NCBI RefSeq assembly: GCF_000770795.1
Contig: NZ_JRKJ01000002.1
Coordinates: 372,001 to 436,000, forward strand
Length of the DNA: 64,000 bases
Source of the DNA: Lysobacter dokdonensis DS-58
Lineage (GTDB): Bacteria > Pseudomonadota > Gammaproteobacteria > Xanthomonadales > Xanthomonadaceae
Direction: 5' to 3'
A program made the position numbers and the translations under genes. This document shows positions 8,557 through 17,719 of this stretch, one piece after another; positions within the stretch are counted from its first letter, which is position 1; each line of letters begins with the position of its first letter. The notes below the pieces were generated by a model. The model saw only the letters and a program-made list of their open reading frames with translations. It searched no databases and was not told where the DNA came from.

Positions 8557-10614
8557 ATGCAACACATTCATCGCCATCGGATCTTCGCTTGCCTGGTTTC
8601 GTGCGTTTCGGCAGCGCCGTGCTTCGCGCAAACCGCGGGCCCGGCGCCGGCGGAACTCGACGTCGTGACCGTCGTCGGCCGCGAAGGCACGCTCGTCGGC
8701 ACTGCGACGTCGGCCTCCGAAGGCGCGCTCTCGCATGCGGAACTCGAACGCCGGCCGCGCCTGCGCCCCGGCGATCTCGCCGAATACGTCCCCGGCGTCG
8801 CAGCAACGCAACACTCCGGATCGGGCAAGGCGAACCAATATTTCCTGCGCGGCTTCAACCTGGACCACGGCACCGATTTCGCGCAGTCCGTCGATGGCAT
8901 GCCCGTCAACCTGCGCTCGCACGGTCATGGGCAAGGCTACGCCGACCTCAACTTCCTCATTCCCGAGCTAGTCGATGGCCTCGTCTATCGCAAAGGGCCG
9001 TACGCGGCGGACGTCGGCGACTTCTCGTCCGCAGGCTCGGTGGAATACCGGCTGGTCGATGCGATGCCGAAGGACTTCGCACAGCTCGAAGCGGGCAGCA
9101 ACGGATACGCGCGCGTCGTCGGCGCCGCCAGCCACGCCATCGGCAAGGGCACGCTGACCTGGGGCATCGAAGCGCAAGACTACGACGGGCCGTGGCGCGA
9201 CATCGGCGAAGACGTGCGCAAGCGCAATGCGCTGCTGCGCTACGTCGCGCCTGTGGGGCCTGGCCAACTGACGCTGACGGCAATGGGCTACGACAATCGC
9301 TGGAACTCCCCCGACCAGATTCCGCAACGCGCGGTCGACAGCGGCCTCATCGATCGCCTCGGCTCCATCGACACGACGCTGGGTGGGGACTCGTCGCGCC
9401 ATTCGCTCTCGGGCGGATGGCGCGGCGATGCATTCGGCGGCACCTTCGACGCCAGCGCCTACGCGATCCGCTACCGCCTCTCGCTGTGGTCGAACTTCAC
9501 CTACTTCCTCGATGATCCCGTGCGCGGCGATCAGTTCCGCCAGTTCGACGCGCGCACCGTCACCGGCTTCGCCCTGCGCCAAGCCTGGCAAGGCAACACG
9601 TGGCGCGTACGCGCCGGCATGGATGGACGCCGGGACGACATCGGACGCGTCGGCGTCGAACGCACGCAGGCGCGCGCGTTCGTCGCACCGGTGCGCGACG
9701 ATCGCGTCGACGAGCGCAGCGTCGATGCGTGGATGGATGCACAGTGGTCGCTGACGCAAGCGTTGCGCCTGCAGCTCGGCGGGCGCTACGACCGCTACAC
9801 CTTCGACGTCGACGCATTGCAACCGGAGAACGGCGGCCGCACGAGCGCGGGCATCGCCTCGTTCAAGGGCGAACTCGCTTGGCGCGTAGCCGAACCGACC
9901 GAGCTGTACCTCGATTGGGGCCAGGGCTTCCATTCCAACGACGCGCGGGGGACGACGATCCGGGTCGATCCGGTCAGCGGCGATCCCGCCAATCGCGTCA
10001 CGCCACTCGTGCGCTCACGCGGCGCGGAACTCGGGTTGCGCATCGCACGCGAAGGCCGGTGGCAAACGACGCTGGCGCTGTGGCGGCTGGATCTCGCCAG
10101 CGAGCTGTTGTTCGTCGGCGATGCCGGCACGACGGAAGCGAGCCGGCCGAGCGAGCGCCGCGGCGTCGAACTCGGCGCGTACTGGTTCGCCGATCCGCGC
10201 GCGCGCCTCGAACTGGAAGTCGCGTACACGCAGGCGCGATTCGGCGACGACGATCCGGCCGGCGACCGCATACCGGGCGCGGTGCCGTGGGTCGTGTCCG
10301 CGGCGTGGTCGTCGGATTGGGCGCAGGGCTGGCATTCCTCGGCGCGCGTGCGCTACCTCGGCGCCGCACCGTTGATCGAGGATGATGGCGTGCGCAGCGC
10401 GAGCTCGACGATGGTGAGTCTCGCGGTCGGCAAGCGCTGGCAACGGTGGAACCTGGAACTCGACGTGCTGAACGCGCTCGATTCCGACGACCACGACATC
10501 GAATATTTCTACGCCTCGCGCTTGCCGGGAGAAGCGGACGAAGGCGTCGAGGGTCTGCATATCCACGCATTCGAGCCCCGCAGCTACCGGCTGCGCGCGA
10601 CCTACAGCTTCTGA
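8557..10614 (+). CDS. TonB-dependent outer-membrane receptor
   Basis: A 685-residue receptor: signal peptide ending near PCFAQT, TonB-box-like LDVVTVVG, plug domain (about residues 50-155, with YFLRGFNLDHGTDF and a His/Gly-rich RSHGHGQGY) and a 22-strand-type barrel ending in the terminal Phe of YSF. It imports a ligand using energy from TonB. The following TPR and HupE genes (2-bp gap, then overlap) suggest a metal or metal chelate, which is inference. ATG 8557 is preferred over a GTG at 8548; neither has a strong ribosome site. Confidence 0.9.
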   Translation: MQHIHRHRIFACLVSCVSAAPCFAQTAGPAPAELDVVTVVGREGTLVGTATSASEGALSHAELERRPRLRPGDLAEYVPGVAATQHSGSGKANQYFLRGFNLDHGTDFAQSVDGMPVNLRSHGHGQGYADLNFLIPELVDGLVYRKGPYAADVGDFSSAGSVEYRLVDAMPKDFAQLEAGSNGYARVVGAASHAIGKGTLTWGIEAQDYDGPWRDIGEDVRKRNALLRYVAPVGPGQLTLTAMGYDNRWNSPDQIPQRAVDSGLIDRLGSIDTTLGGDSSRHSLSGGWRGDAFGGTFDASAYAIRYRLSLWSNFTYFLDDPVRGDQFRQFDARTVTGFALRQAWQGNTWRVRAGMDGRRDDIGRVGVERTQARAFVAPVRDDRVDERSVDAWMDAQWSLTQALRLQLGGRYDRYTFDVDALQPENGGRTSAGIASFKGELAWRVAEPTELYLDWGQGFHSNDARGTTIRVDPVSGDPANRVTPLVRSRGAELGLRIAREGRWQTTLALWRLDLASELLFVGDAGTTEASRPSERRGVELGAYWFADPRARLELEVAYTQARFGDDDPAGDRIPGAVPWVVSAAWSSDWAQGWHSSARVRYLGAAPLIEDDGVRSASSTMVSLAVGKRWQRWNLELDVLNALDSDDHDIEYFYASRLPGEADEGVEGLHIHAFEPRSYRLRATYSF

Positions 10615-10616
10615 CC

Positions 10617-11720
10617 ATGCGCGCCCTGGTCTTCCTGCTGTTGACACTCGCCGCGTCGCTGGCCCACGCGCAACAGCCGCCGTACGTCGTCCCGACCACG
10701 CCCGACACCGTGCTCGAACGATTGCCGCGCGGTTACGCATCGCTGGAACCTGCAGCAGGCCCGCGCGCGAAGCCGCTCGACCAGGCGAACGCGCTGCTCG
10801 CCGCCGCGGCGCGCACCGGCGATGCGCGCCTGGCCACGCGGGCCGAAGCGATCCTCGCGGGCATTCCGCGCCAGACACCCGACGTGCGCAAGGCGCGTGC
10901 TTTCGCAGCGCAGCATCGCCATGCCTTCGACGACGCGCGCGCCCTGCTCTCCTCGGTGTTGGTGGAACGGCCACGCGACGGCGGGGCGCGCCTGTCGCGC
11001 GCGCAGATCCTGCTGGTCCAGGGACGATTGTCCGAAGCACGCTCGGATTGCACGACCCTGGTCCTGGGCATCGACAGCGAAGCCGGACAGCTGTGCATCG
11101 CGGCGCTCGTGGGCCGACAAGGGCACTACGCCGCAGCCAACACCGCGCTCGACGGCTGGCTCGTGCAATCGGCGCACGACAAGCGGGCGCTGCGCAGCGT
11201 GCTCGTGTCGCGCGGCGAATTCGCATCGCGCATGGGCGACCCGCAGGCCGATGCCTTCTTCGCACGTGCGCTCGCCCTCGACCGCCAGGACGTGCGCACC
11301 CTGGCGGCGTACGCACGTTCGTTGCGCGCCCGGGGCCGCAACGCCGAGGCGTTGCGGCTCCTCGCGCATGCGCCCGACAGCGACGGTCTCGCGGTGCAGG
11401 CCGCGCTCGCGGCGCATGTCGCCAAGGCGGCGAACGCACCGGCGCTGGCCGCCTCGATGCGCCGCCGCTACGCACTCGCGCATGCGGTCGGCGCGACGCC
11501 GGAGCTGCGCGACGAAGCCGAATTCGCCCTGGTCGTCGGCAACGACAGCAAAGCCGCGCTGGCCCTCGCGCAGAAGAACTTCACCCAGCAGCGCGACTAC
11601 GAAGACGTCGACATCCTCCTGCGCGCCGCACGCGCCGCCGCGCGCGACGATATCGTGGCGCGCACCGCCGACTGGCTGCGCACCTCCGGCATCGACGAAC
11701 ACCGGCTGGCGTCCCGATGA
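10617..11720 (+). CDS. exported TPR-repeat protein
   Basis: A 367-residue protein with a signal peptide (MRALVFLLLTLAASLAHA) and a mature part built of Ala-rich helical pairs of TPR type (about residues 40-350). It begins 2 bp after the receptor's stop and ends in an ATGA overlap with the HupE gene, so it is tightly co-translated. The likely role is a periplasmic scaffold linking the receptor and the inner-membrane transporter. Confidence 0.8.
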   Translation: MRALVFLLLTLAASLAHAQQPPYVVPTTPDTVLERLPRGYASLEPAAGPRAKPLDQANALLAAAARTGDARLATRAEAILAGIPRQTPDVRKARAFAAQHRHAFDDARALLSSVLVERPRDGGARLSRAQILLVQGRLSEARSDCTTLVLGIDSEAGQLCIAALVGRQGHYAAANTALDGWLVQSAHDKRALRSVLVSRGEFASRMGDPQADAFFARALALDRQDVRTLAAYARSLRARGRNAEALRLLAHAPDSDGLAVQAALAAHVAKAANAPALAASMRRRYALAHAVGATPELRDEAEFALVVGNDSKAALALAQKNFTQQRDYEDVDILLRAARAAARDDIVARTADWLRTSGIDEHRLASR

Positions 11721-12826
11721 CGCGCATCGCCTGCCTGCTTTCGCTCCTGCTGGTCTGCGCGACTGCGTCGGCGCATACCCTGTCGGTGTCGCATGTCGAC
11801 CTGGTCGAGGCGCCAAACAACGCGCTGGACGTCGAAGTCGATCTGTCGTTGCGCGATATCGCGCTGACGCTGCCGCTGGACCGCGACCGCGACGAGCAAG
11901 TGACATGGGGTGAATTGCAGGCCGTCGAAGCTCCCTTGCGCGCAATGGTGGAATCGGGCCTTTCGATCAGGCGCGGCGGCCAGCCGTGCGAGCTCACGCC
12001 CACCGGCATGGGCACCCGCGCCTACGACGAAGGCACGCACGCCGCGCTGCGGTTCCGTGCCGCGTGCGCGAATGGCGGCCGCGTGGACGTCGGCTACGGC
12101 CTGATGTTCGACCGCGACCCGCAACACCGCGCACTGGTCACATTGCGCGCGGGCGCGCAGTCGACGACCGCCATCGCCCGCGCCGACGCGCGCGACGTTG
12201 CGCTCGCCGTCAATGGCGACAATGACGGCGGCGCGACACTCCTGCAGTTCGTGCGCGAAGGCATCCACCACATCCTCATCGGTTACGACCACCTCGCCTT
12301 CCTCGTGTCGCTACTGCTGACCTCGGCATTGATTCGCACGGGAGGCACGTGGTCGGCTGCGCCCAATCCGCGCGCCGTCGCGACGCGCGCCCTGGGCATC
12401 GTCACCGCATTCACGCTCGCACATTCGGTGACGTTGTCGCTCGCTGCGCTGGGGTGGGTGGTGCCGGCCTCGCGCATCGTCGAGTCGGCGATCGCGGCCA
12501 GCGTCGTTCTCGCGGCACTGAACAACGTCTTCCCCGTGGTCGAGCGCCGCGCATGGATCATCGGATTCGCATTCGGGCTCGTGCACGGGTTCGGATTCGC
12601 CGGTGCATTGGCGGAGCTCGGATTGTCGAAGAACGCCCGCTTGCTCTCGCTCGTCGGTTTCAACCTCGGCGTGGAGCTCGGCCAGTTGCTGGTGGTCGCG
12701 GTCGCGCTGACCGTGTTGCTGGCGATCCGCTATCGCGCCTGGTACGCCCGGCGCGCCATGCCGGCGGCGTCGCTGGCCATCGCGGGATGCGCGACGGTAT
12801 GGATGGTGCAACGGCTCGCGGCATGA
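11717..12826 (+). CDS. HupE/UreJ-type membrane transporter with periplasmic domain
   Basis: A 369-residue protein: signal peptide, periplasmic domain (about 20-175) and a six-helix HupE/UreJ domain (about 176-369). The metal signature H-x5-DH is present (His185, Asp191, His192 in HHILIGYDHLAF). The periplasmic part holds a perfect EF-hand-like loop, Asp55, 57, 59 and Glu66 (DRDRDEQVTWGE), suggesting calcium binding. HupE relatives move Ni or Co; the true ion here is not known. The start overlaps the TPR stop as ATGA. Confidence 0.8.
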   Translation: MTRIACLLSLLLVCATASAHTLSVSHVDLVEAPNNALDVEVDLSLRDIALTLPLDRDRDEQVTWGELQAVEAPLRAMVESGLSIRRGGQPCELTPTGMGTRAYDEGTHAALRFRAACANGGRVDVGYGLMFDRDPQHRALVTLRAGAQSTTAIARADARDVALAVNGDNDGGATLLQFVREGIHHILIGYDHLAFLVSLLLTSALIRTGGTWSAAPNPRAVATRALGIVTAFTLAHSVTLSLAALGWVVPASRIVESAIAASVVLAALNNVFPVVERRAWIIGFAFGLVHGFGFAGALAELGLSKNARLLSLVGFNLGVELGQLLVVAVALTVLLAIRYRAWYARRAMPAASLAIAGCATVWMVQRLAA

Positions 12827-12918
12827 ACGGAACCGACCGTTCCCGTCATCGGGTGTCGACGGGCCGCCGTGGCATAAGGTCGGGCGCATCGACGCGCGGA
12901 TGGCGAAGTGGCGGGACA

Positions 12919-13491
12919 GTGGACGCAGAGTTCCGCACGAACGAAGACGGATTCGCGGAAGCCGACCGCCTGCTGCCCCGCGTGGCGGCCGGTGACCGAG
13001 CCGCATTTGAAATCCTCTACCGCGACACCGCGCCCACGCTGATGGGCATCTGCCTGCGCGTGTTGCCCGATCGCAGCGAGGCCGAGGATGTCTTGCAGGA
13101 CGTGTTCGTCCTCGTGTGGGGCAAGGCCGCGCAATTCGATCCCGCGCGTTCGCGCGCGATCGGCTGGTTGTGCAGCATCGCGCGCCATCGTGCGATCGAC
13201 CGCTTGCGCACTCTGCCGGCGCCCGCGCTGCGCGCGTCGATCGAATGGGCGGACGAGACGGCCGATCCCGGCCCCTCGCCCGCCACGCGCGCCGATGCCG
13301 CGGCGACCCGCGTGCGCCTGGACGATTGCATCGACGAACTCGACCCGCGTCGCCAGGCGCTGATCCGCACCGCATTCTACGAAGGCGCGACCTATGGCGA
13401 ACTCGCGCAACGCTCGGGCTCGCCGCTCGGTTCGATCAAGAGCTGGATCCGCCGCGCGTTGCAGCAACTCAAGGCGTGCCTGGAACGATGA
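12919..13491 (+). CDS. ECF RNA polymerase sigma factor (SigK-like)
   Basis: A 190-residue sigma-70 family ECF factor. Region 2 spans about residues 27-92 (YRDTAPTLMGICLRVL to RAIDRLR) and region 4 about 130-185 (DELDPRRQALIRTAFYEGATYGEL). GTG 12919 is taken as the start on protein alignment logic. An in-frame ATG at 12823 overlaps the HupE stop as ATGA and would add 32 residues, an alternative that would couple the sigma gene to the transporter operon. The next gene is its anti-sigma factor. Confidence 0.88.
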   Translation: MDAEFRTNEDGFAEADRLLPRVAAGDRAAFEILYRDTAPTLMGICLRVLPDRSEAEDVLQDVFVLVWGKAAQFDPARSRAIGWLCSIARHRAIDRLRTLPAPALRASIEWADETADPGPSPATRADAAATRVRLDDCIDELDPRRQALIRTAFYEGATYGELAQRSGSPLGSIKSWIRRALQQLKACLER

Positions 13492-14255
13492 ACACGCCCG
13501 TCGACCGCCTCGAGCGCGATTCGCAACCGCCGGACGACGCCGTCCTTGCGGGCGAATACGTGCTCGGCGTGCTCGAACGCGCGGAACGCGAACGTGTGCA
13601 GGCGCGAATCGCGCGGGAGCCCGCGTTCGCGTCCCTCGTCGATGCGTGGGAAACGCATTTCGCGCCATGGAATGCGAGCGTCGATGCCGTCGCGCCCGGC
13701 GCGCACGTGTGGCCGCGGATTCGCACCCAACTGGGTTGGGCCGCAGCCGAGCCCGCGCGCAAGGGCGTTTGGAACAGCGTCGGCTTCTGGCGCGCGGCGA
13801 CGACGCTCGCGGCCGCCGCGGGCATCGCCGCAGTCGCATTCCTGCTGCAGCGCGAACCGGCCCCCGCACCCGCACCGCCGGCCGTCGTCGTGCGCCCGCC
13901 TGCAGTGGAAGTGCCGCCGAAACCCGTCACCGTGCTCGCGCGCGACGACGGCAGCACCGGTTGGCTGGCGACCATCGACGCGGCGAACGGCAAGCTCTCG
14001 ATGGTGCCCGTCCCCGTGCCGGCCGACGGGCGCGGCCGCGTGAACGAACTCTGGGTCATTCCCGAAGGGCGCGCGCCGATTTCGCTGGGCCAGGTGTCGA
14101 ACGCGCAGGCGCTCACCATCGACGTGCCCGCGAACCTGCGCCGCGAACTCGCCGTCGGCGCGACGCTGGCCGTGTCTCTCGAATCGCCGGTGGGCATCCC
14201 GCACGCCGCGCCGACCGGGCCGATCGTCGCGAAAGGCGGCATCGCGCAGCTATAG
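13488..14255 (+). CDS. anti-sigma factor, RskA-like
   Basis: A 255-residue membrane anti-sigma factor. An N-terminal helical sigma-binding region (about 1-60, LAGEYVLGVLERAERERVQARI's pattern) lacks the Zn HxxxCxxC motif. One transmembrane helix follows (about 101-120), then a Pro/Ala linker and an extracytoplasmic RskA-type beta domain (about 135-255). It is translationally coupled to the sigma gene by ATGA and would hold it at the membrane until a periplasmic signal acts, possibly one from the upstream uptake block. Confidence 0.85.
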   Translation: MNTPVDRLERDSQPPDDAVLAGEYVLGVLERAERERVQARIAREPAFASLVDAWETHFAPWNASVDAVAPGAHVWPRIRTQLGWAAAEPARKGVWNSVGFWRAATTLAAAAGIAAVAFLLQREPAPAPAPPAVVVRPPAVEVPPKPVTVLARDDGSTGWLATIDAANGKLSMVPVPVPADGRGRVNELWVIPEGRAPISLGQVSNAQALTIDVPANLRRELAVGATLAVSLESPVGIPHAAPTGPIVAKGGIAQL

Positions 14256-14720
14256 CGCGGGCTCGTACACCATGTAGACGTCCGCGCGCGCGTAATGCGT
14301 GCCGGGCCGCGGCGCGGGGCGATGGCGGAAGCCGACGCTTTCGTACAGGGCCAACGCGGGCGCGAGTTTGCTGCTCGATTCCAGGAACAACTCGCGCCCG
14401 TCGATGGCGCGATACGCATCGAGCGCGGCATCCATCAGCAAGCGGCCGATGCCCCGTCCCTGGTACGCGGGATCGACGGCCATTTTCGTGAGTTCGTACA
14501 CGCCCTGCCCTTCGTGCTTGAGCGCGACGGTGCCGATGGCGTTGTCGCTTTCGTCGACGGCGAACAGGACGCGCCCGCCCTTGGAAAGGATGTGCGTGTC
14601 GGGGTCGCCCAGCACCACGCGATCGATGTCTTCGACCACGAAGAACCGTTCGAGCCAATCGATGTTCAGGCGCGCGAAGTCGGCGCGCCAGCGGGGGTCG
14701 TAGTCGGCGATGCGGATCAT
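14250..14720 (-). CDS. GNAT N-acetyltransferase
   Basis: A 156-residue GCN5-related acetyltransferase. The acetyl-CoA pyrophosphate-binding motif is QGRGIG near residue 86, preceded by the beta-4 strand YELTKMAVDPAY; ALYESVGF near 126 is the C-terminal motif B. The acceptor is unknown. It overlaps the anti-sigma gene by 6 bp at the 3' ends (convergent). Confidence 0.85.
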   Translation of the reverse strand: MIRIADYDPRWRADFARLNIDWLERFFVVEDIDRVVLGDPDTHILSKGGRVLFAVDESDNAIGTVALKHEGQGVYELTKMAVDPAYQGRGIGRLLMDAALDAYRAIDGRELFLESSSKLAPALALYESVGFRHRPAPRPGTHYARADVYMVYEPAL

Positions 14721-14956
14721 GCGGGCATTCTACCGACACCCTGAATGCGGCGGCGGTGCGCATCGGCCTGCGTGCAGTGCAACACGCCGCGGAGGGTGGG
14801 CAGGAGACCGAAGGTCACGCGACCGGCGCCGCGGCCATTCACCGGGTGGCGCCAGCTCTGCGGTACACGCAGTCGCCTTGCGTCAACGCCGCGCACACAT
14901 TCGCAGGAACAGCGTCCCCCGCGCGGCGTAACCCGCGCCCACGGGAGGGAACCACG

Positions 14957-16984
14957 ATGAACGGCAAACACTTGCTGCGGACGCTGTTGGGCTCCACCTT
15001 GCTGGTCGCATTGGCGAGCTGGGGATTCGTCGCCACGCGAGCAGACGACATCCGCATCGCGCCGGCATCGAACGCCTCACGGCCCAACCTCGCCGCGGCC
15101 GTGCCCGTCGCCGCGCTGCTCACGCCGGCCGAAGCCGGCGCCGATCCCTTCCAGGTCGAGCCGCGCGTGCCCCGCGCCGCGGGCTCGCCATGCGTCGTCA
15201 CCCTGTTCCGCGAACGGCCCATTCCCGCGCTGTCGGTGTACGACCCCAACTTCAACTACACGCCGCCGGCCGCGTGCCCGGGGCCGTGGTCCAAGGTCAA
15301 GCTGATCATGCAGATGTCCGGCCCACGGCAGAACGGCCTGCCCACGAGCGGCATCGGCCTGTCGTTCGTCGACGTGCCCTGGTCCGAAGGCGAAGGCAAC
15401 CTGTACACCTTCTTCGTCGGCGCCCCGCAGATCCACAACGGCATCCCGACCTGGGTGATGGAACGCGACGTCACCGAGTACGCCTCCATCCTGCGCACGC
15501 CGAAGATGGGCTTCTTCGCGGGCACCTATGACAACGACAACTTCGATTCCTTCGACGACTTCCTCCAGGACTCGGCGACGGTGCAGTTGGTGTTCTATCA
15601 AGGTACGCCTTCCACGCCGGCGCAACGCATCGCCGACTTGGTGGTGCCGGTGATGCGCCACGACGGCAACGTCCACGTTCCGTTCACGCAGATCATCCGC
15701 ACGTTCCCGCGCAACATCGAACGCGCCTACCTGGACGTGATCGCGCACGTGGAAGGCGGCGGTTCGCGCGCCGGCCAGGAACGCTATTGGTGGGCATGCG
15801 CGCCCGACGCGGTGATCACGCGCTTCCCGTATTTGTTGAACGGCTACGCCATCGGCGACGCGCGCGCGCTCACCGCGAGCCTGTTGCAGGGCTGCGGTGG
15901 CGGGAACTATCGCGAAGTCGAAATCCGCATCGACGGCCGGCTCGCTGGCCTCGCGCCCGTCTATCCGTGGCTGGGCAGCGCGATCAACAACAACTTCCGC
16001 AACACAATCGACATCCCCGCGCCGGGCGTACAGGCGTTGAACCGCATGCCGCACCGCGTGGACCTCACGCCCTTCGCCGGATTGCTCAACAACGGCGTGG
16101 AGCACGTGATCGAAGCGCGCATCGTGGGCGCCGGCAGCGGCATCCTCGGCGGGAACCTGTTGTTGTACCTCGACCGGGGCCGCGCGATCGTGCCCGGCGC
16201 GGTGACGCGCAACACACTCGTCGAGTCCACGCCGACCGTCACCGACACGCTGTCGCAAACGACCGACATGGTCGGATCGAACGTCAACCATCACCTCACG
16301 GGACAAGTCGTGACGCGCTCGGTGCGTTCGTTCCGCATCGACGGCTACGTCGACACCTCGCGCGGCCGCATCACAAGTAGCGTGATCCAGCGCAACTACT
16401 TCCTCGACACCAACATCTATGACGTCACGAGCTTCGAGGACATCGGTCCGTTCGATGACTACGACGCCGACTTCGGACAGAAGGTGCGCCTGACCAGCTC
16501 GGTCGACAGCACCAGCCGTCGGCTGCTGGGCAGCACGTTGCTGAGCGAAGACAAGTTGTACTCGTCGTACCCCTTCGTGCTCGACTACCGACACGCCGGC
16601 GGCAACCGGAGCGATGGCGAGTTCGCCGGCGCGGGCACCGACGTGTTCAGCGTGCTGGTCCACCAGGGCCGCGTGCTGCGCACCTCGCAGTTCCGGCGCG
16701 GCACCGCGCGTTACACGACGTCGCTCAGCGATCTGTTCGACGCCACGCGCGATTACCGCTACGCACCGCTGGATCCGCTCGAGGGCAACTCCAACTGGGC
16801 GAGCAGCCGCGATTACCTGTTCACCGACAACCGCGGCGGTTGCTACAGCGCGGGCCTGACGACGATGAACGCGGAACTGCAAACCCGCACCCGTGGCGAC
16901 GCCTGCGGCGGGACGAACACGCTGCGATGGTGGTCGCACCCGGACGGGTCGCCCGATTCGATGAACTGGGCGCCGGCGCCATAG
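14957..16984 (+). CDS. secreted PNGase A-type peptide N-glycosidase homologue
   Basis: A 675-residue exported protein with signal peptide (MNGKHLLRTLLGSTLLVALAS). The central region matches the peptide-N4-(N-acetyl-beta-glucosaminyl)asparagine amidase A family: FDVPWSEGEGN-like VDVPWSEGEGN, TWVMERDVTEY and the GTYDNDNFDSFDDF segment. The family removes N-glycans from glycoproteins; acid-active homologues are known from plants and a few soil bacteria. The target is probably eukaryotic glycoprotein used as food. ATG 14957 follows GGGAGGGA at 7 nt. It is monocistronic and converges with the DUF72 gene. Confidence 0.78.
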   Translation: MNGKHLLRTLLGSTLLVALASWGFVATRADDIRIAPASNASRPNLAAAVPVAALLTPAEAGADPFQVEPRVPRAAGSPCVVTLFRERPIPALSVYDPNFNYTPPAACPGPWSKVKLIMQMSGPRQNGLPTSGIGLSFVDVPWSEGEGNLYTFFVGAPQIHNGIPTWVMERDVTEYASILRTPKMGFFAGTYDNDNFDSFDDFLQDSATVQLVFYQGTPSTPAQRIADLVVPVMRHDGNVHVPFTQIIRTFPRNIERAYLDVIAHVEGGGSRAGQERYWWACAPDAVITRFPYLLNGYAIGDARALTASLLQGCGGGNYREVEIRIDGRLAGLAPVYPWLGSAINNNFRNTIDIPAPGVQALNRMPHRVDLTPFAGLLNNGVEHVIEARIVGAGSGILGGNLLLYLDRGRAIVPGAVTRNTLVESTPTVTDTLSQTTDMVGSNVNHHLTGQVVTRSVRSFRIDGYVDTSRGRITSSVIQRNYFLDTNIYDVTSFEDIGPFDDYDADFGQKVRLTSSVDSTSRRLLGSTLLSEDKLYSSYPFVLDYRHAGGNRSDGEFAGAGTDVFSVLVHQGRVLRTSQFRRGTARYTTSLSDLFDATRDYRYAPLDPLEGNSNWASSRDYLFTDNRGGCYSAGLTTMNAELQTRTRGDACGGTNTLRWWSHPDGSPDSMNWAPAP

Positions 16985-16993
16985 GACGCGGCT

Positions 16994-17719
16994 TCAGCGC
17001 AGCCCCAACATCTCCTGCAACCGCGCCGCGTTCTCGACCGCGTGCGAATGCGCGGTGTTGTCGAAAATACACCACACCGGGCGCCGCTGCCGGTCGCAGG
17101 CACGCAACTGCGCCGCCAGCGACACCAAACGCGCGTCGTCGTACGCGCTGTAATACATGCGCGGCGCACCGTGCAGGCGGAAGTAGCGCCAGCGCCCTGC
17201 ATCGCCGGGCGCGCCGGCGCCTTCCGGCTGCGGGGGATCGGCGGCGACGCGGGCGATGTCGAATCGCTCCCATAGGGCATCGACGCGCGATTCGAACCAA
17301 CTCCCATGGCGCGGCTCGCAACATAGCGGTGCATCGAATGCCGCACGCATCGCTCGGAAGAACGCACCCGCCACGCGCGCATCGAACGCCAGCGACGGCG
17401 GCAACTGCACCAGCACGCCGCCGAGCTTCGCGCCCAGCCCGGCGACTTCCTGCGCGAACGCACGAATCAACGGCGCAGTGCGCACCAGGCGCGCTTCATG
17501 CGTGATGGTCTTCGGCAGTTTCACCGAGAACCGGAACGTCCGCGGCACCGCCGCCGCCCACCGCACGAACGTGTCCGGCCGATGCGACCGATAGAACGTC
17601 GAGTTCACTTCCACTGCGTCGAAGCGCGTCGCGTAGCGCGCGAGCACCGAGTCGCCTTCGCCGAACAAGCCCGCTTGCCGCGAGGCGATGGACCAGCCCG
17701 CGCAGCCGATGCGGATCAT
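16994..17719 (-). CDS. DUF72 (YecE-like) protein
   Basis: A 241-residue TIM-barrel-like DUF72 protein with IGCAGWSI at the N-terminus, EVNSTFYR near residue 40, and CIFDNTAHSHAVENA near the C-terminus. Biochemical function is unknown. The ATG overlaps the stop of the dehydratase gene as ATGA (17716-17719), so it is the third gene of the operon starting at 19343. Confidence 0.85.
   Translation of the reverse strand: MIRIGCAGWSIASRQAGLFGEGDSVLARYATRFDAVEVNSTFYRSHRPDTFVRWAAAVPRTFRFSVKLPKTITHEARLVRTAPLIRAFAQEVAGLGAKLGGVLVQLPPSLAFDARVAGAFFRAMRAAFDAPLCCEPRHGSWFESRVDALWERFDIARVAADPPQPEGAGAPGDAGRWRYFRLHGAPRMYYSAYDDARLVSLAAQLRACDRQRRPVWCIFDNTAHSHAVENAARLQEMLGLR

Noticed and set aside
13392-14491. Long Arg-rich frames within the sigma/anti-sigma genes
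   Set aside because: Alternate-frame shadows with no motif; the true genes have clear domains.
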